Assembly (NCBI GenBank): GCA_902793285.1
Contig: CADBCV010000011.1
Coordinates: 1 to 61,963, forward strand
DNA length: 61,963 nt
Source: Oscillospiraceae bacterium
Lineage (GTDB): Bacteria > Bacillota > Clostridia > Oscillospirales > Oscillospiraceae
Reading direction: 5' to 3'
Shown one piece after another: positions 15,213 through 23,193 of this stretch. Positions within the stretch are counted from its first letter, which is position 1; each line of letters starts with the position of its first letter. A program made the translations under genes and the position numbers. The notes under the pieces are model-generated. The model made no database searches. It was not told the DNA's origin and worked only from the letters and a program-made list of their open reading frames with translations.

Positions 15213-16961
15213 ATGGTAGATCTGAAAGCAAAGCCCTTTTTCTTAAACGATCAGGAAATCCGGTGGGTGGAGGACACCATCGCCTCCATGAGCCTGGACG
15301 AAAAGCTCAGCCAGCTCTTCGTGCTCCTAAAGCCCGTGCCCGGCGCGAATGAGGAGCAGATCAAGGCCCTCATGCAGTCCGCCCGCCCGGGCGGGATGCG
15401 CTGGCAGGGCGGCGACAAGGAGACCGTTTACAGGCAGAACCGCCTTTTCCAGCAGTACAGCCGCGTTCCCGTCTTCATCGCCGGCAACTGCGACGACGGC
15501 GGAAACGGCGTCCTCCCGAAGGAGGGGACCTTCGTCGCCACCGCGGCGGAGGCAGGCGCTTCCGAGGGGACCGAGACCGCCTACCGCATCGGCTATGTCG
15601 CCGGACGCGAGGCCAGCGCCATCGGCGTCAACTGGATGTTCAACCCCGTGGCGGACGTGTATAAAAACTGGCGCAACACCATTGTGAACACGCGCTCCTT
15701 CGGCTCTGACCCAAAGCGCGTGACAGACTGCGTGCGCGCCTATATCCGCGGCATCAAGGACGCCAATCCCCACATGGCCTGCACCTGCAAGCACTTCCCC
15801 GGCGACGGCTGGGACGAGCTGGACCCCCACCTCTCCCCCGCCCACAACGAGGCGACGGTCGAGGACTGGATGGGAAGCTACGGCCTTGTGTACAAAACCA
15901 TGATCGATGAGGGGCTCGAGGCCGTGATGACGGGGCAGATCAGTCTCCCCGCCTGGAGCCGGAAGGTGCGCCCCGGCATCCGCGATGCGGAGATCATGCC
16001 CGCCTCCCTCGCCCCGGAGCTTTTGCAGGATCTGCTGCGTGGGGAGCTCGGCTTCAACGGGCTTATCATCTCCGACGCCTCCCATATGATCGGCATGGCG
16101 GGCGTCATGGCACGGCGCGACGCGGTGCCGCGGGCCATCGCCGCGGGCTGCGACATGTTCCTCTTTGCCAATGACTTTGCGGAAGATCTCGGCTATCTGC
16201 GCGCGGGGTACGAGAGCGGCGTCGTCACCGAGGAGCGCCTCTCCGACGCGCTGCACCGCGTTCTCGGCCTTAAGGCCCATCTCAAGCTCTACGACGACGC
16301 CGTGCGCTATCCCGACCCAAAGCTCCTGGACGAGGTCGGCTGCGCCGAGTTCCGGCAGTACACCGCCGAGGCCGCCGACAGGGGCGTGACGCTCGTGAAG
16401 GACACCCGCGCCCTCCTGCCCATCGACCCGAAGGAGAGGAACCGGGCGCTTTTGATCTACGTCCGCTCCACTCCCAACTCCAAGAGCGACAGCGGGGACG
16501 GCGTGCGCGAAAGAATCACGCAGGAGCTCGAGCGCGTCGGCTTCACCGTGACCCAGTGCCCGAGCTTTTATGACCGGGAGAACAGCGAGGGCGTCAATCC
16601 CATGAACTTTGTGCGCATGATGATGATGGACAAACGCGAGGACTTCAAGAAGAAGTACGACGTGGTCTTCGTCTTCATCAACGTCAAGGGCTATGCCCAG
16701 AAGAACGTGGAGCGCCTGAGCTGGTCGAGCGGCCACTCCATGGAGCTGCCCTGGTACACGGAGGAGGTCCCCACCGTGGGCGTGAGCTTAAATTACACGA
16801 ACCATCTGGTGGACTGCGCCAACATCCACACCTTTATTAACGCCTACGGGCCAAACACCGAGAACATCCGCGCGGCGGCCGAAAAGATCGCAGGCCTGAG
16901 CGCGTTTCACGGCACGGCGGACGATACGGTCTTCTGCGGCCGCTGGGACACGAGACTCTGA
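15213..16961 (+). CDS. Glycoside hydrolase family 3 protein, NagZ-like (paralogue 2)
   Basis: A 582-residue paralogue of the GH3 gene at 9629, colinear with it from the first residues to the end (INAYG/INAYS near the C terminus). The barrel motif is again KHFPGDG (residue 193), with Asp204-Pro-His206 as the acid/base dyad and nucleophile Asp288 in ISDASHM. Divergence between the copies is concentrated in the substrate-facing loop after the first strand (residues ~40-80), pointing to different specificities. AAGGAGG precedes the ATG. It is cytosolic with no signal peptide. Substrate is unproven; beta-N-acetylhexosaminide is suggested by the dyad and by the NahK-like kinase downstream. Confidence 0.85.
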   Translation: MVDLKAKPFFLNDQEIRWVEDTIASMSLDEKLSQLFVLLKPVPGANEEQIKALMQSARPGGMRWQGGDKETVYRQNRLFQQYSRVPVFIAGNCDDGGNGVLPKEGTFVATAAEAGASEGTETAYRIGYVAGREASAIGVNWMFNPVADVYKNWRNTIVNTRSFGSDPKRVTDCVRAYIRGIKDANPHMACTCKHFPGDGWDELDPHLSPAHNEATVEDWMGSYGLVYKTMIDEGLEAVMTGQISLPAWSRKVRPGIRDAEIMPASLAPELLQDLLRGELGFNGLIISDASHMIGMAGVMARRDAVPRAIAAGCDMFLFANDFAEDLGYLRAGYESGVVTEERLSDALHRVLGLKAHLKLYDDAVRYPDPKLLDEVGCAEFRQYTAEAADRGVTLVKDTRALLPIDPKERNRALLIYVRSTPNSKSDSGDGVRERITQELERVGFTVTQCPSFYDRENSEGVNPMNFVRMMMMDKREDFKKKYDVVFVFINVKGYAQKNVERLSWSSGHSMELPWYTEEVPTVGVSLNYTNHLVDCANIHTFINAYGPNTENIRAAAEKIAGLSAFHGTADDTVFCGRWDTRL

Positions 16962-17024
16962 TGCAGCCTGCAAATGCGCGGTTCGGTACAGGCGTACCGG
17001 GATGCGAAAACGCTCCCGCTTGTC

Positions 17025-17272
17025 CGTAGGGGAGGGGCTTGCCCCTCCCGCGCGGTAAAACCTTTCCTGTGCCTCTGCGCCCGGGCAAATGCGTGATACT
17101 ATCCCTTGATAGAAATCTTTAAGTCTTCCCGGCAAAATTTGCGCCATACTGCGTTGAAGCCCTTGACCATATATCTCCATTATGCTCTGCGGGAATCCAA
17201 TAAAGCTTCTTATCAAGGAATAGTATAAAAACCGGCATCGTGCCGCCGGGCGGGGCAAGCCCCTCCCCTACG
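17025..17272. repeat. R2 foldback element (long copy, 248 bp)
   Basis: The ends CGTAGGGGAGGGGCTTGCCC (17025-17044) and GGGCAAGCCCCTCCCCTACG are inverted repeats. Nested inside is a second inverted pair, TGATACTATCCCTTGATAG near 17094 and its complement near 17205-17227. It fills most of the 377-bp gap between the second GH3 gene and pgmB; I see no gene in that gap. The layout is that of a MITE-like element. Confidence 0.7.
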
Positions 17273-17338
17273 GTGCAACACTGATGCGTACATAATATTT
17301 GCAGCCAGTTTACATAAAACTTATCAAGGAGGTTGAAC

Positions 17339-17971
17339 ATGAAAGCTGTTATTTTTGACCTGGACGGCGTCATCTGCTTCACCGACAAATACCACTACCA
17401 GGCGTGGAAGGCGCTGGCCGACCGTCTCGGCATCTACTTCGACGAGATCATCAACAACCGCCTGCGCGGCGTGAGCCGGATGGCAAGTCTCGACATCGTA
17501 CTCGAGCGGGCAGAGCGCGCCTACTCCCAGGAGGAGAAGGACGCCTTCGCAGCCGAGAAGAACGCGACCTATGTGGAGCTTTTGCAGCAGATGAGCCCCC
17601 GGGATCTCTCCGACGAAGTGCGCGAGACCTTGAATGCCCTGCGCGCGGGCGGCTACAAGCTCGCCATCGGGTCGAGCAGCAAGAACACCAAGCTCATCCT
17701 CTCCCGCATCGGTCTCGGTGATTTCTTTGACGCCATCTCCGACGGGACGAACATCACCCACTCCAAGCCCGACCCCGAGGTCTTCCTCATGGCGGCCGAG
17801 ATGCTGTCTCTCGATCCGGCCGAGTGCCTTGTGGTGGAGGATGCCAAGGCCGGCATCCAGGCGGCCCACGCGGGCGGCTTTAAGAGCGCCGGCATCGGCG
17901 AGGCGGCGGAGCACCCCGACTGCACCTATCCCATCGCGAGCTTCGGCGAGCTCAAAAAAATCTTGCTGTAA
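17339..17971 (+). CDS. pgmB: Beta-phosphoglucomutase
   Basis: A 210-residue HAD-family mutase interconverting beta-D-glucose 1-phosphate and glucose 6-phosphate in the cytosol. All family motifs are present: nucleophile Asp7 and acid/base Asp9 in FDLDGVI, the cap-domain GVSRMASLDIVL, GSSSKN, KPDPEVF and EDAKAGIQAAH. The AAGGAGGT site (17326-17333) places the start at ATG 17339 over an in-frame TTG at 17333. This enzyme normally processes beta-glucose 1-phosphate made by a phosphorylase such as GH65, but no GH65 gene is in the window. The GH3 pair upstream is a candidate source. It begins a tight operon running through GH43. Confidence 0.92.
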   Translation: MKAVIFDLDGVICFTDKYHYQAWKALADRLGIYFDEIINNRLRGVSRMASLDIVLERAERAYSQEEKDAFAAEKNATYVELLQQMSPRDLSDEVRETLNALRAGGYKLAIGSSSKNTKLILSRIGLGDFFDAISDGTNITHSKPDPEVFLMAAEMLSLDPAECLVVEDAKAGIQAAHAGGFKSAGIGEAAEHPDCTYPIASFGELKKILL

Positions 17972-17983
17972 GGAGCGTTTGCC

Positions 17984-18820
17984 ATGTCTGCACTGGACGA
18001 TTTCAAAAAAAGCAAAGCCTTCTGCGTCTGCGTCGATTCCGACGGCTGCGCGATGGACACCATGAACATCAAGCACATCCGCTGCTTCGGCCCCTGCATG
18101 GTGGACGAGTGGGGGCTCGATGCGTGGCGCGAGGCGATCCTGGAGCGCTGGAACGTCATCAACCTCTACTCCGGCACCCGCGGCATCAACCGCTTCAAGG
18201 GCCTCGCCATGGCTCTTGGGGAGATCAGCGCCCAATACACCCCCATTGCGGGTGTGGAGGCGCTCATTGACTGGGCGGAGCACGCCCCGGAGCTCTCCAA
18301 CGACGCCATAAAAAAAGAGCTCGGCCGCGACCCCATCTTCCAAAAAGCCCTCGACTGGAGCATCGCCGTGAACAAGGCCATCACGGAGCTCCCGCAGGCG
18401 GAGGTCAAACCCTTTGACCATGTGCGCGAGGCACTGGCGCAAGCCCATAAGGTCGCCGACGTGGTCGTAGTCTCGAGCGCGAACCCAGAGGCCGTGCGCG
18501 AGGAGTGGAAGCGCTTCGGCCTCATTGAGGACGTGGACCTGCTCTGCACCCAGGAGATGGGCAGCAAGGCCTACTGCATCTCGAAACTCTGCGAAAAGGG
18601 CTATGGGCCTGCAAACATCCTCATGTGCGGCGACGCCCCGGGCGACGATCAGGCGGCGGCAAAAAACGGCATCCTGTATTACCCCATCCTTGTGAGCCAT
18701 GAGAATGAGAGCTGGCAGCTCTTTCTGGACGAGGCGCTGAACCGCTTCGTAAACGGCGGCTATGCCGGCGAATACCAGGCGGCGCGCCGCGCGGCCTTTA
18801 ATCACAATTTAGGGCTGTAA
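17984..18820 (+). CDS. HAD-superfamily hydrolase
   Basis: A 278-residue protein with HAD motifs: VCVDSDGCAMD (nucleophile and acid/base aspartates), VVVSSANPEAV for motif II, Lys in the GSKAYCI region and GDAPGDDQAAAKNGI for motif III. A large helical cap of about 110 residues lies between motifs I and II. It is likely a phosphatase or phosphonatase-type enzyme acting on a sugar phosphate. AAGGAG precedes the ATG, 12 nt after pgmB. Its substrate is not evident. Position between pgmB and GH39 suggests it removes phosphate from a pathway intermediate. Confidence 0.8.
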   Translation: MSALDDFKKSKAFCVCVDSDGCAMDTMNIKHIRCFGPCMVDEWGLDAWREAILERWNVINLYSGTRGINRFKGLAMALGEISAQYTPIAGVEALIDWAEHAPELSNDAIKKELGRDPIFQKALDWSIAVNKAITELPQAEVKPFDHVREALAQAHKVADVVVVSSANPEAVREEWKRFGLIEDVDLLCTQEMGSKAYCISKLCEKGYGPANILMCGDAPGDDQAAAKNGILYYPILVSHENESWQLFLDEALNRFVNGGYAGEYQAARRAAFNHNLGL

Positions 18821-18831
18821 GGAGAAGCAAA

Positions 18832-20424
18832 ATGGAATTTCTGATTCGTGCCGACGCGCCGAAGATCCCCCATAAGAAGCACTGGCAGTTCTGTGTGGGC
18901 AGCGGCCACGCGCTTTTGGCCCTGCGCACCGACTATACCCGGCAGCTCAAATTCATCCATGACACCCTCGGCATCAAGCGTGTGCGCTTCCACGGCATTT
19001 TCAACGACGACATGCGCACCCGCACAAGCCTTGCCGAGCTCTTCCCCGCGCCGGGGGCGGAAGCCTTCACGGAGGAAAACTTCCGCGCCTGCGGCCTTGC
19101 CTACGACAATGTGCTCGAGGCCGGCATGAAGCCCCTCGTGGAGCTGAGCTTCATGCCCCGCTCCCTGAGCAAAAACAATGCCACCGGCGTGTTCTTCTAC
19201 AAGCCCTGCGTCGATGTGCCGAAGGACCCCGACGAATGGGCGGGCTATGTGCAGCGCTTCATCCGCTTCCTCATCCACCGCTACGGCGCGGAGGAGGTGC
19301 GCACCTGGCTCTTCGAGGTCTGGAACGAGCCGGATCTGCAGGTCGTCTTCTTCTCCGAGGACAAGGAGGCCTATTTTAAGCTCTATGAGACCACCGCGCG
19401 GGCGGTCAAGGCGGTGGACCCGGCCTTGAGGGTCGGCGGTCCCGCAACGAGCGGCAGCAAGTGGATCGCCTCCTTTGTGCGCTTCTGCCGGGAGAATGAC
19501 GTGCCTGTGGATTTCATCACCACGCACCAGTACGCGGGCGATCCTCTCGGCGGTGTGGAGAGCACCGGGGACGATCTCGAGGCCGAGCAGGCCGGGGGCG
19601 GCGAGAGCTGGCCCGAGCGTATGCAGCGCATGGGCGAGAGACTTGCAAAGCTCGAGGATCGCTCTCTGCTTGCGGGGCTGCGGGCCATCAACCCCGACCA
19701 GACGGAGACCACCGACATGCCGAACAGCAACTTCCGCCGCAACTGCGCCGCCGTACGCAGGCAGGCGGACGGTCTGCCGGTCTATTATACCGAGTGGAAC
19801 CTGAACGCGACGCTCGGCGCGTACACCAACGACACCCGCAAGGAGGCCGCCTATGATGTGAAAACCGCACTGGATGTGGCGGATCATGTGGATGGCTCCT
19901 CGCTCTGGTGCTTCAGCGATATCTTTGAGGAGCTGCACCCCTTTGTGCAGGAGTTTTACGGCTGCTGGGGCCTGCTCAGTCAGAGCGGCATTCCCAAGCC
20001 CGTCTACTACGGCATGAAGCTGCTGGCCGACGCGCCGGACACGCGCCTCGATCTCGGCCCCGATGCCACCGACGGCGAGATCGGCATCGCCGCCTTCCAA
20101 AACGAAAAGGAGACGCACGTTCTGCTCTTCCGCCAGAAGATGAAGCAGCTCGACCTCCCCGCCGAGGAGGCCGTTGTGCGCGTGGAGCTGGCGGAAAGAC
20201 CGCAGCGCGTGACGCTGCGCCGCATTGACGAGACGCACGGCAACCCCCTCAAGCTCTGGGAGGAGATGGGCAGACCCGATTATCTCAACCGCGCGGAGGT
20301 CGAGGATCTCAAGAGCCGCAGCGCGGTGCTGCCGGAAGCCTGGCCCTTTGACTGGGCCGACGGCGTGCTCACGCTCCGGGCCGCGCTCGGGGTCAACGAT
20401 GTCTACGGCTTTGTGATCGAATAA
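18832..20424 (+). CDS. Glycoside hydrolase family 39 (beta-xylosidase-like)
   Basis: A 530-residue retaining glycosidase with a TIM barrel and C-terminal beta-sandwich. The clan GH-A signature is clear: acid/base Glu166 in EVWNEPDLQ and nucleophile Glu321 in YTEWNLN, with KRVRFHGIFNDDM on the second barrel strand. The family includes beta-xylosidases, iduronidases and some beta-glucosidases; beta-xylosidase is the most common bacterial activity. There is no signal peptide, so it acts in the cytosol. AAGGAGA sits upstream of the ATG and the gene lies 11 nt after the HAD gene, in the pgmB operon. Confidence 0.88.
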   Translation: MEFLIRADAPKIPHKKHWQFCVGSGHALLALRTDYTRQLKFIHDTLGIKRVRFHGIFNDDMRTRTSLAELFPAPGAEAFTEENFRACGLAYDNVLEAGMKPLVELSFMPRSLSKNNATGVFFYKPCVDVPKDPDEWAGYVQRFIRFLIHRYGAEEVRTWLFEVWNEPDLQVVFFSEDKEAYFKLYETTARAVKAVDPALRVGGPATSGSKWIASFVRFCRENDVPVDFITTHQYAGDPLGGVESTGDDLEAEQAGGGESWPERMQRMGERLAKLEDRSLLAGLRAINPDQTETTDMPNSNFRRNCAAVRRQADGLPVYYTEWNLNATLGAYTNDTRKEAAYDVKTALDVADHVDGSSLWCFSDIFEELHPFVQEFYGCWGLLSQSGIPKPVYYGMKLLADAPDTRLDLGPDATDGEIGIAAFQNEKETHVLLFRQKMKQLDLPAEEAVVRVELAERPQRVTLRRIDETHGNPLKLWEEMGRPDYLNRAEVEDLKSRSAVLPEAWPFDWADGVLTLRAALGVNDVYGFVIE

Positions 20425-20434
20425 GGAGGAGAGC

Positions 20435-21367
20435 ATGAGACGGGAAGAACTCTTATCCCGCATGGGGATGCGCCTGCCGATGCGAAAGCAGGTGCGCGTC
20501 ATCATCTCGAGCGACGCGGCGAACGAGGCCGACGACCAGTACGCCATCGTGCACCAGCTCCTCACCCCGCTCTTCGACGTGCGCGGCATCATCGCCGCCC
20601 ACTTTGAGAGCAAGGCCCCCGGCACGGAAACCACCATGGAGAAAAGCTGGCAGGAATTATGTAAACTTATGCAGGCCATCGACATCGACGATGTGCCCGC
20701 CCTGCGCGGCTGCACAGCCCCCTTGAAGGACGCACACGACACACCTTCGAGCGAGGGCGTGGACTTTCTCATCGCGGAGGCCCTGCGGGACGATCCGCGC
20801 CCACTCTATGTGACGGCCCAGGGCGCGCTGACCGATGTGGCCGCCGCCCTCCGGCGCTGCCCGGAGATCGGGGAGAAACTCACCGTCGTGTTTATCGGCG
20901 GCCAGCCCTACCCTGCGGGCGGGGTGGAATTCAACCTCATGCAGGATGTCGAGGCCGGGCGCGTCCTGATGGCGTCCGGGGCCGCGGTGTGGCAGATCCC
21001 CGTGCATGTCTACGGCACAATGGAGGTCACCATGGCGGAGCTTGCCGCCCGTGTCCGCCCCTGCGGCAGGGTGGGGCGCTATCTCTATGACGAGATGGAA
21101 GCCTACAACCTGGACAACGACGACGCCCCCGGCCTGCGCAAGGGCGAGAACTGGTGTCTCGGCGACTCCCCGGTGGTGGGGGCGCTGCTCCAGTGCGGCT
21201 GGCGCGGAAACTTCCACGCGGAGACCGCCCCCCTCATCGCAGACGACATGCGCTATCTCCCGAACCCCGGCGGCAAGGAGATCCGCGTCTACGATTCTGT
21301 GGACGTGCGCTTTATCCTGGAGGACATGTACGCAAAGCTCAGGCTCTGCTGTGATACAGAGAAATGA
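20435..21367 (+). CDS. Nucleoside-hydrolase-like protein
   Basis: A 310-residue protein of the IU-nucleoside hydrolase superfamily. The N-terminal motif SSDAANEADDQYAI matches the calcium-binding DxDxxxDD cluster, and VTAQGALTDVAAAL corresponds to the conserved GPLTNVA region. The C-terminal His/Asp motif is less clear. The conserved fold hydrolyses N-ribosyl bonds, but relatives found in glycosidase clusters may act on other glycosyl bonds; I cannot say which. It starts 10 nt after GH39 behind AAGGAGGAG and overlaps the untranslated start region of GH43, so it belongs to the same operon. Confidence 0.75.
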   Translation: MRREELLSRMGMRLPMRKQVRVIISSDAANEADDQYAIVHQLLTPLFDVRGIIAAHFESKAPGTETTMEKSWQELCKLMQAIDIDDVPALRGCTAPLKDAHDTPSSEGVDFLIAEALRDDPRPLYVTAQGALTDVAAALRRCPEIGEKLTVVFIGGQPYPAGGVEFNLMQDVEAGRVLMASGAAVWQIPVHVYGTMEVTMAELAARVRPCGRVGRYLYDEMEAYNLDNDDAPGLRKGENWCLGDSPVVGALLQCGWRGNFHAETAPLIADDMRYLPNPGGKEIRVYDSVDVRFILEDMYAKLRLCCDTEK

Positions 21368-21381
21368 CGGAGGACAGGACT

Positions 21382-22881
21382 ATGGAGCAGATCTATAACC
21401 CCTATCTCCCCCTGTGGGAGCACATTCCGGACGGGGAGCCCCATCTCTTCGGAGACCGGGTGTACATCTACGGCTCGCACGATGTGGCGGGCGGAAAAGC
21501 CTACTGTGAGGACCACTACTGCGTCTGGTCCGCGCCGAAGGACAATCTGCGAAACTGGCGCTGCGAGGGCATAAGCTACCGGCGCGACCAGGACCCCAGC
21601 AACGCCGCGGACGACAAGCAGCTCTGGGCCCCGGACGTGACGTGCGGGCCGGACGGCCGCTACTATCTCTACTACTGCTACAGCTTCTATCCCGAGATCG
21701 GCGTCGCCGTGAGCGATAAGCCCGAGGGGCCCTTTGCGTTCTACGGCCATGTCCACTATCCGCCCCACATTCTCGGCGGGAAGACCGTGCAGGAGGGCAT
21801 GGTCTTTGACCCCGCGGTTTTGACGGATGACGACGGGCGCGTATTTCTCTACTACGGCTTTGCCCCCGCCTGCGAGAAGGAATTTCGCTTCCCGGCGCTC
21901 ACGGAGGAGGAGCTTGCGACCATGCCTCCGGAGAAGCGGGAGCGCATCGAGGCAATGCGGGCCCTGCCCATGGGCGAAGACTCCTATGTTGTGGAGCTGG
22001 AGCAGGACATGCTGACCGCGAAGGAGGAGCCCCGCGTGCTCATCCCCGGCGGGCACCACACCGCGGGCACAGGCTTTGAGGGCCACGGCTTCTTTGAAGC
22101 CTCCTCCATCCGCAAAATAAACGGCAGATACTACTTTGTCTACTCCAGCCACAAGAGCCATGAGCTCTGCTACGCCACAAGCGACAGGCCGGACGGCGGC
22201 TTTGTCTACGGCGGCACCATCGTCTCCAACGGCGACATCGGCTTCAACGGGCGCACGGACCCGGTCTACCCTCTCGGCAACAACCACGGCGGCCTTCTGG
22301 AAGTGGACGGCGCGCTCTACATCTTCTACCACCGCCAGACGAACGGCACCGAGTTTTCGCGCCAGGGCTGCGCTGAGCGCGTGGAGCTCAGGCCCGACGG
22401 TAGCATCCCCCAGGTGGAGATCACAAGTTGCGGCTTAAACGGTGCGCCGCTCAAGGATTCCGGGAGCTACCCCGCCGCGATCGCCTGCCATCTGACGGAC
22501 CCGAGCGTGTCGGGCGTCATCGACTACGGCGATGAGAAGATGAAGACGCAGATCCGCGTCACGGAGCGGCAGAACGTGAGCTATATCACCGGCATCCGAA
22601 ACGGCGCGGTCGCGGGCTGGAAGTCCTTTGCATTTCTCGATGCGAACTTCCTGGGTCTTGAACTGCGCGGCAGCTTCGACGGGACCATCACCGTCTCCCA
22701 CAACATCCGGGGTCTCAACCCCATCGGCGCCGTTGAAGTGCACGGGACGGTGGAGGAGTGGTCCATGGCGCTGCTGCCCATCACGCCGAAAAAGGGCACG
22801 CGGCCGCTCTACCTCCGCTATGACGGCGAAGGCGAATGGGAGCTCAGGAGCTTCTGCTTCTTCTCGGACTTTGCGCTGTGA
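21382..22881 (+). CDS. Glycoside hydrolase family 43 (arabinofuranosidase/xylosidase-like)
   Basis: A 499-residue inverting glycosidase. The N-terminal five-bladed propeller has GDRVYIYGSHD, LWAPDVT (catalytic Asp region), FDPAVLTDDDGRVFLYYG and FEASSIRKINGRYYFVYS with the general-acid Glu. After ~370 residues comes a beta-sandwich of CBM6-like appearance, including GFEGHGFF upstream and AVEVHGTVEEW near the end. An in-frame ATG at 21364 overlaps the previous stop (ATGA), but GGAGG at 21369-21373 favours ATG 21382. It is cytosolic and last in the pgmB operon; an R2 element with an internal terminator follows. Confidence 0.9.
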   Translation: MEQIYNPYLPLWEHIPDGEPHLFGDRVYIYGSHDVAGGKAYCEDHYCVWSAPKDNLRNWRCEGISYRRDQDPSNAADDKQLWAPDVTCGPDGRYYLYYCYSFYPEIGVAVSDKPEGPFAFYGHVHYPPHILGGKTVQEGMVFDPAVLTDDDGRVFLYYGFAPACEKEFRFPALTEEELATMPPEKRERIEAMRALPMGEDSYVVELEQDMLTAKEEPRVLIPGGHHTAGTGFEGHGFFEASSIRKINGRYYFVYSSHKSHELCYATSDRPDGGFVYGGTIVSNGDIGFNGRTDPVYPLGNNHGGLLEVDGALYIFYHRQTNGTEFSRQGCAERVELRPDGSIPQVEITSCGLNGAPLKDSGSYPAAIACHLTDPSVSGVIDYGDEKMKTQIRVTERQNVSYITGIRNGAVAGWKSFAFLDANFLGLELRGSFDGTITVSHNIRGLNPIGAVEVHGTVEEWSMALLPITPKKGTRPLYLRYDGEGEWELRSFCFFSDFAL

Positions 22882-22885
22882 CGGG

Positions 22886-23081
22886 GCTGTGAAAAAAGTC
22901 AGTATGATAGCGTAGGGGAGGGGCTTGCCCCTCCCGGCAGCATAGGGTAACCATTGAAAAGCGATGTACGGCGAAATCGTAATTTTCTACGAAATCGCCG
23001 TACATTTTTGCATTTTTAACATTTCTGTGCGCGGGAGGGGCAAGCCCCTCCCCTACGCCTGTGGGGTACTTTTTTCACAGC
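22886..23081. repeat. R2 composite element (copy with outer arms)
   Basis: Nested inverted repeats: the outermost GCTGTGAAAAAAGT (22886-22899) pairs with ACTTTTTTCACAGC (23068-23081). Next, CGTAGGGGAGGGGCTTGCCC (from 22911) pairs with its complement ending at 23057. A central hairpin (22964-23005) resembles a terminator. It occupies the gap between GH43 and the kinase promoter and is homologous to 33583-33731. Confidence 0.8.
22964..23010 (+). terminator. Terminator inside the R2 element
   Basis: ATGTACGGCGAAATCGT (22964-22980) pairs with ACGAAATCGCCGTACAT (22989-23005) apart from a short central mismatch, followed by TTTTG. It would end the pgmB-GH43 transcript. The same hairpin with a longer T tract is at 33638-33682. 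Confidence 0.65.
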
Positions 23082-23100
23082 TCCATTTCTCGTGTCGAAC

Positions 23101-23129
23101 TTGACAGAATCCCGCGTTTTGATTATGAT
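23101..23129 (+). promoter_or_regulatory. Strong sigma-A promoter of the kinase gene
   Basis: A perfect -35 TTGACA (23101-23106), 17-bp spacer and TATGAT (23124-23129). Transcription should begin near 23136. It rules out the in-frame GTG at 23092 as the start of the following gene. Confidence 0.8.
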
Positions 23130-23193
23130 AGGCTGCGGCGCGGGCAAAAATCCGCCTGTCGCCTTGCACTATAAATTGAAAGTGGTGAAGCAT

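Noticed and set aside
16962-17338. Minus-strand ORFs in the gap before pgmB
   Set aside because: They run through R2 inverted repeats, have no ribosome binding site and translate to repeat-derived peptides.
23092-23193. N-terminal extension of the sugar kinase from GTG 23092
   Set aside because: A near-consensus promoter lies inside this stretch, so the extension would not be transcribed.
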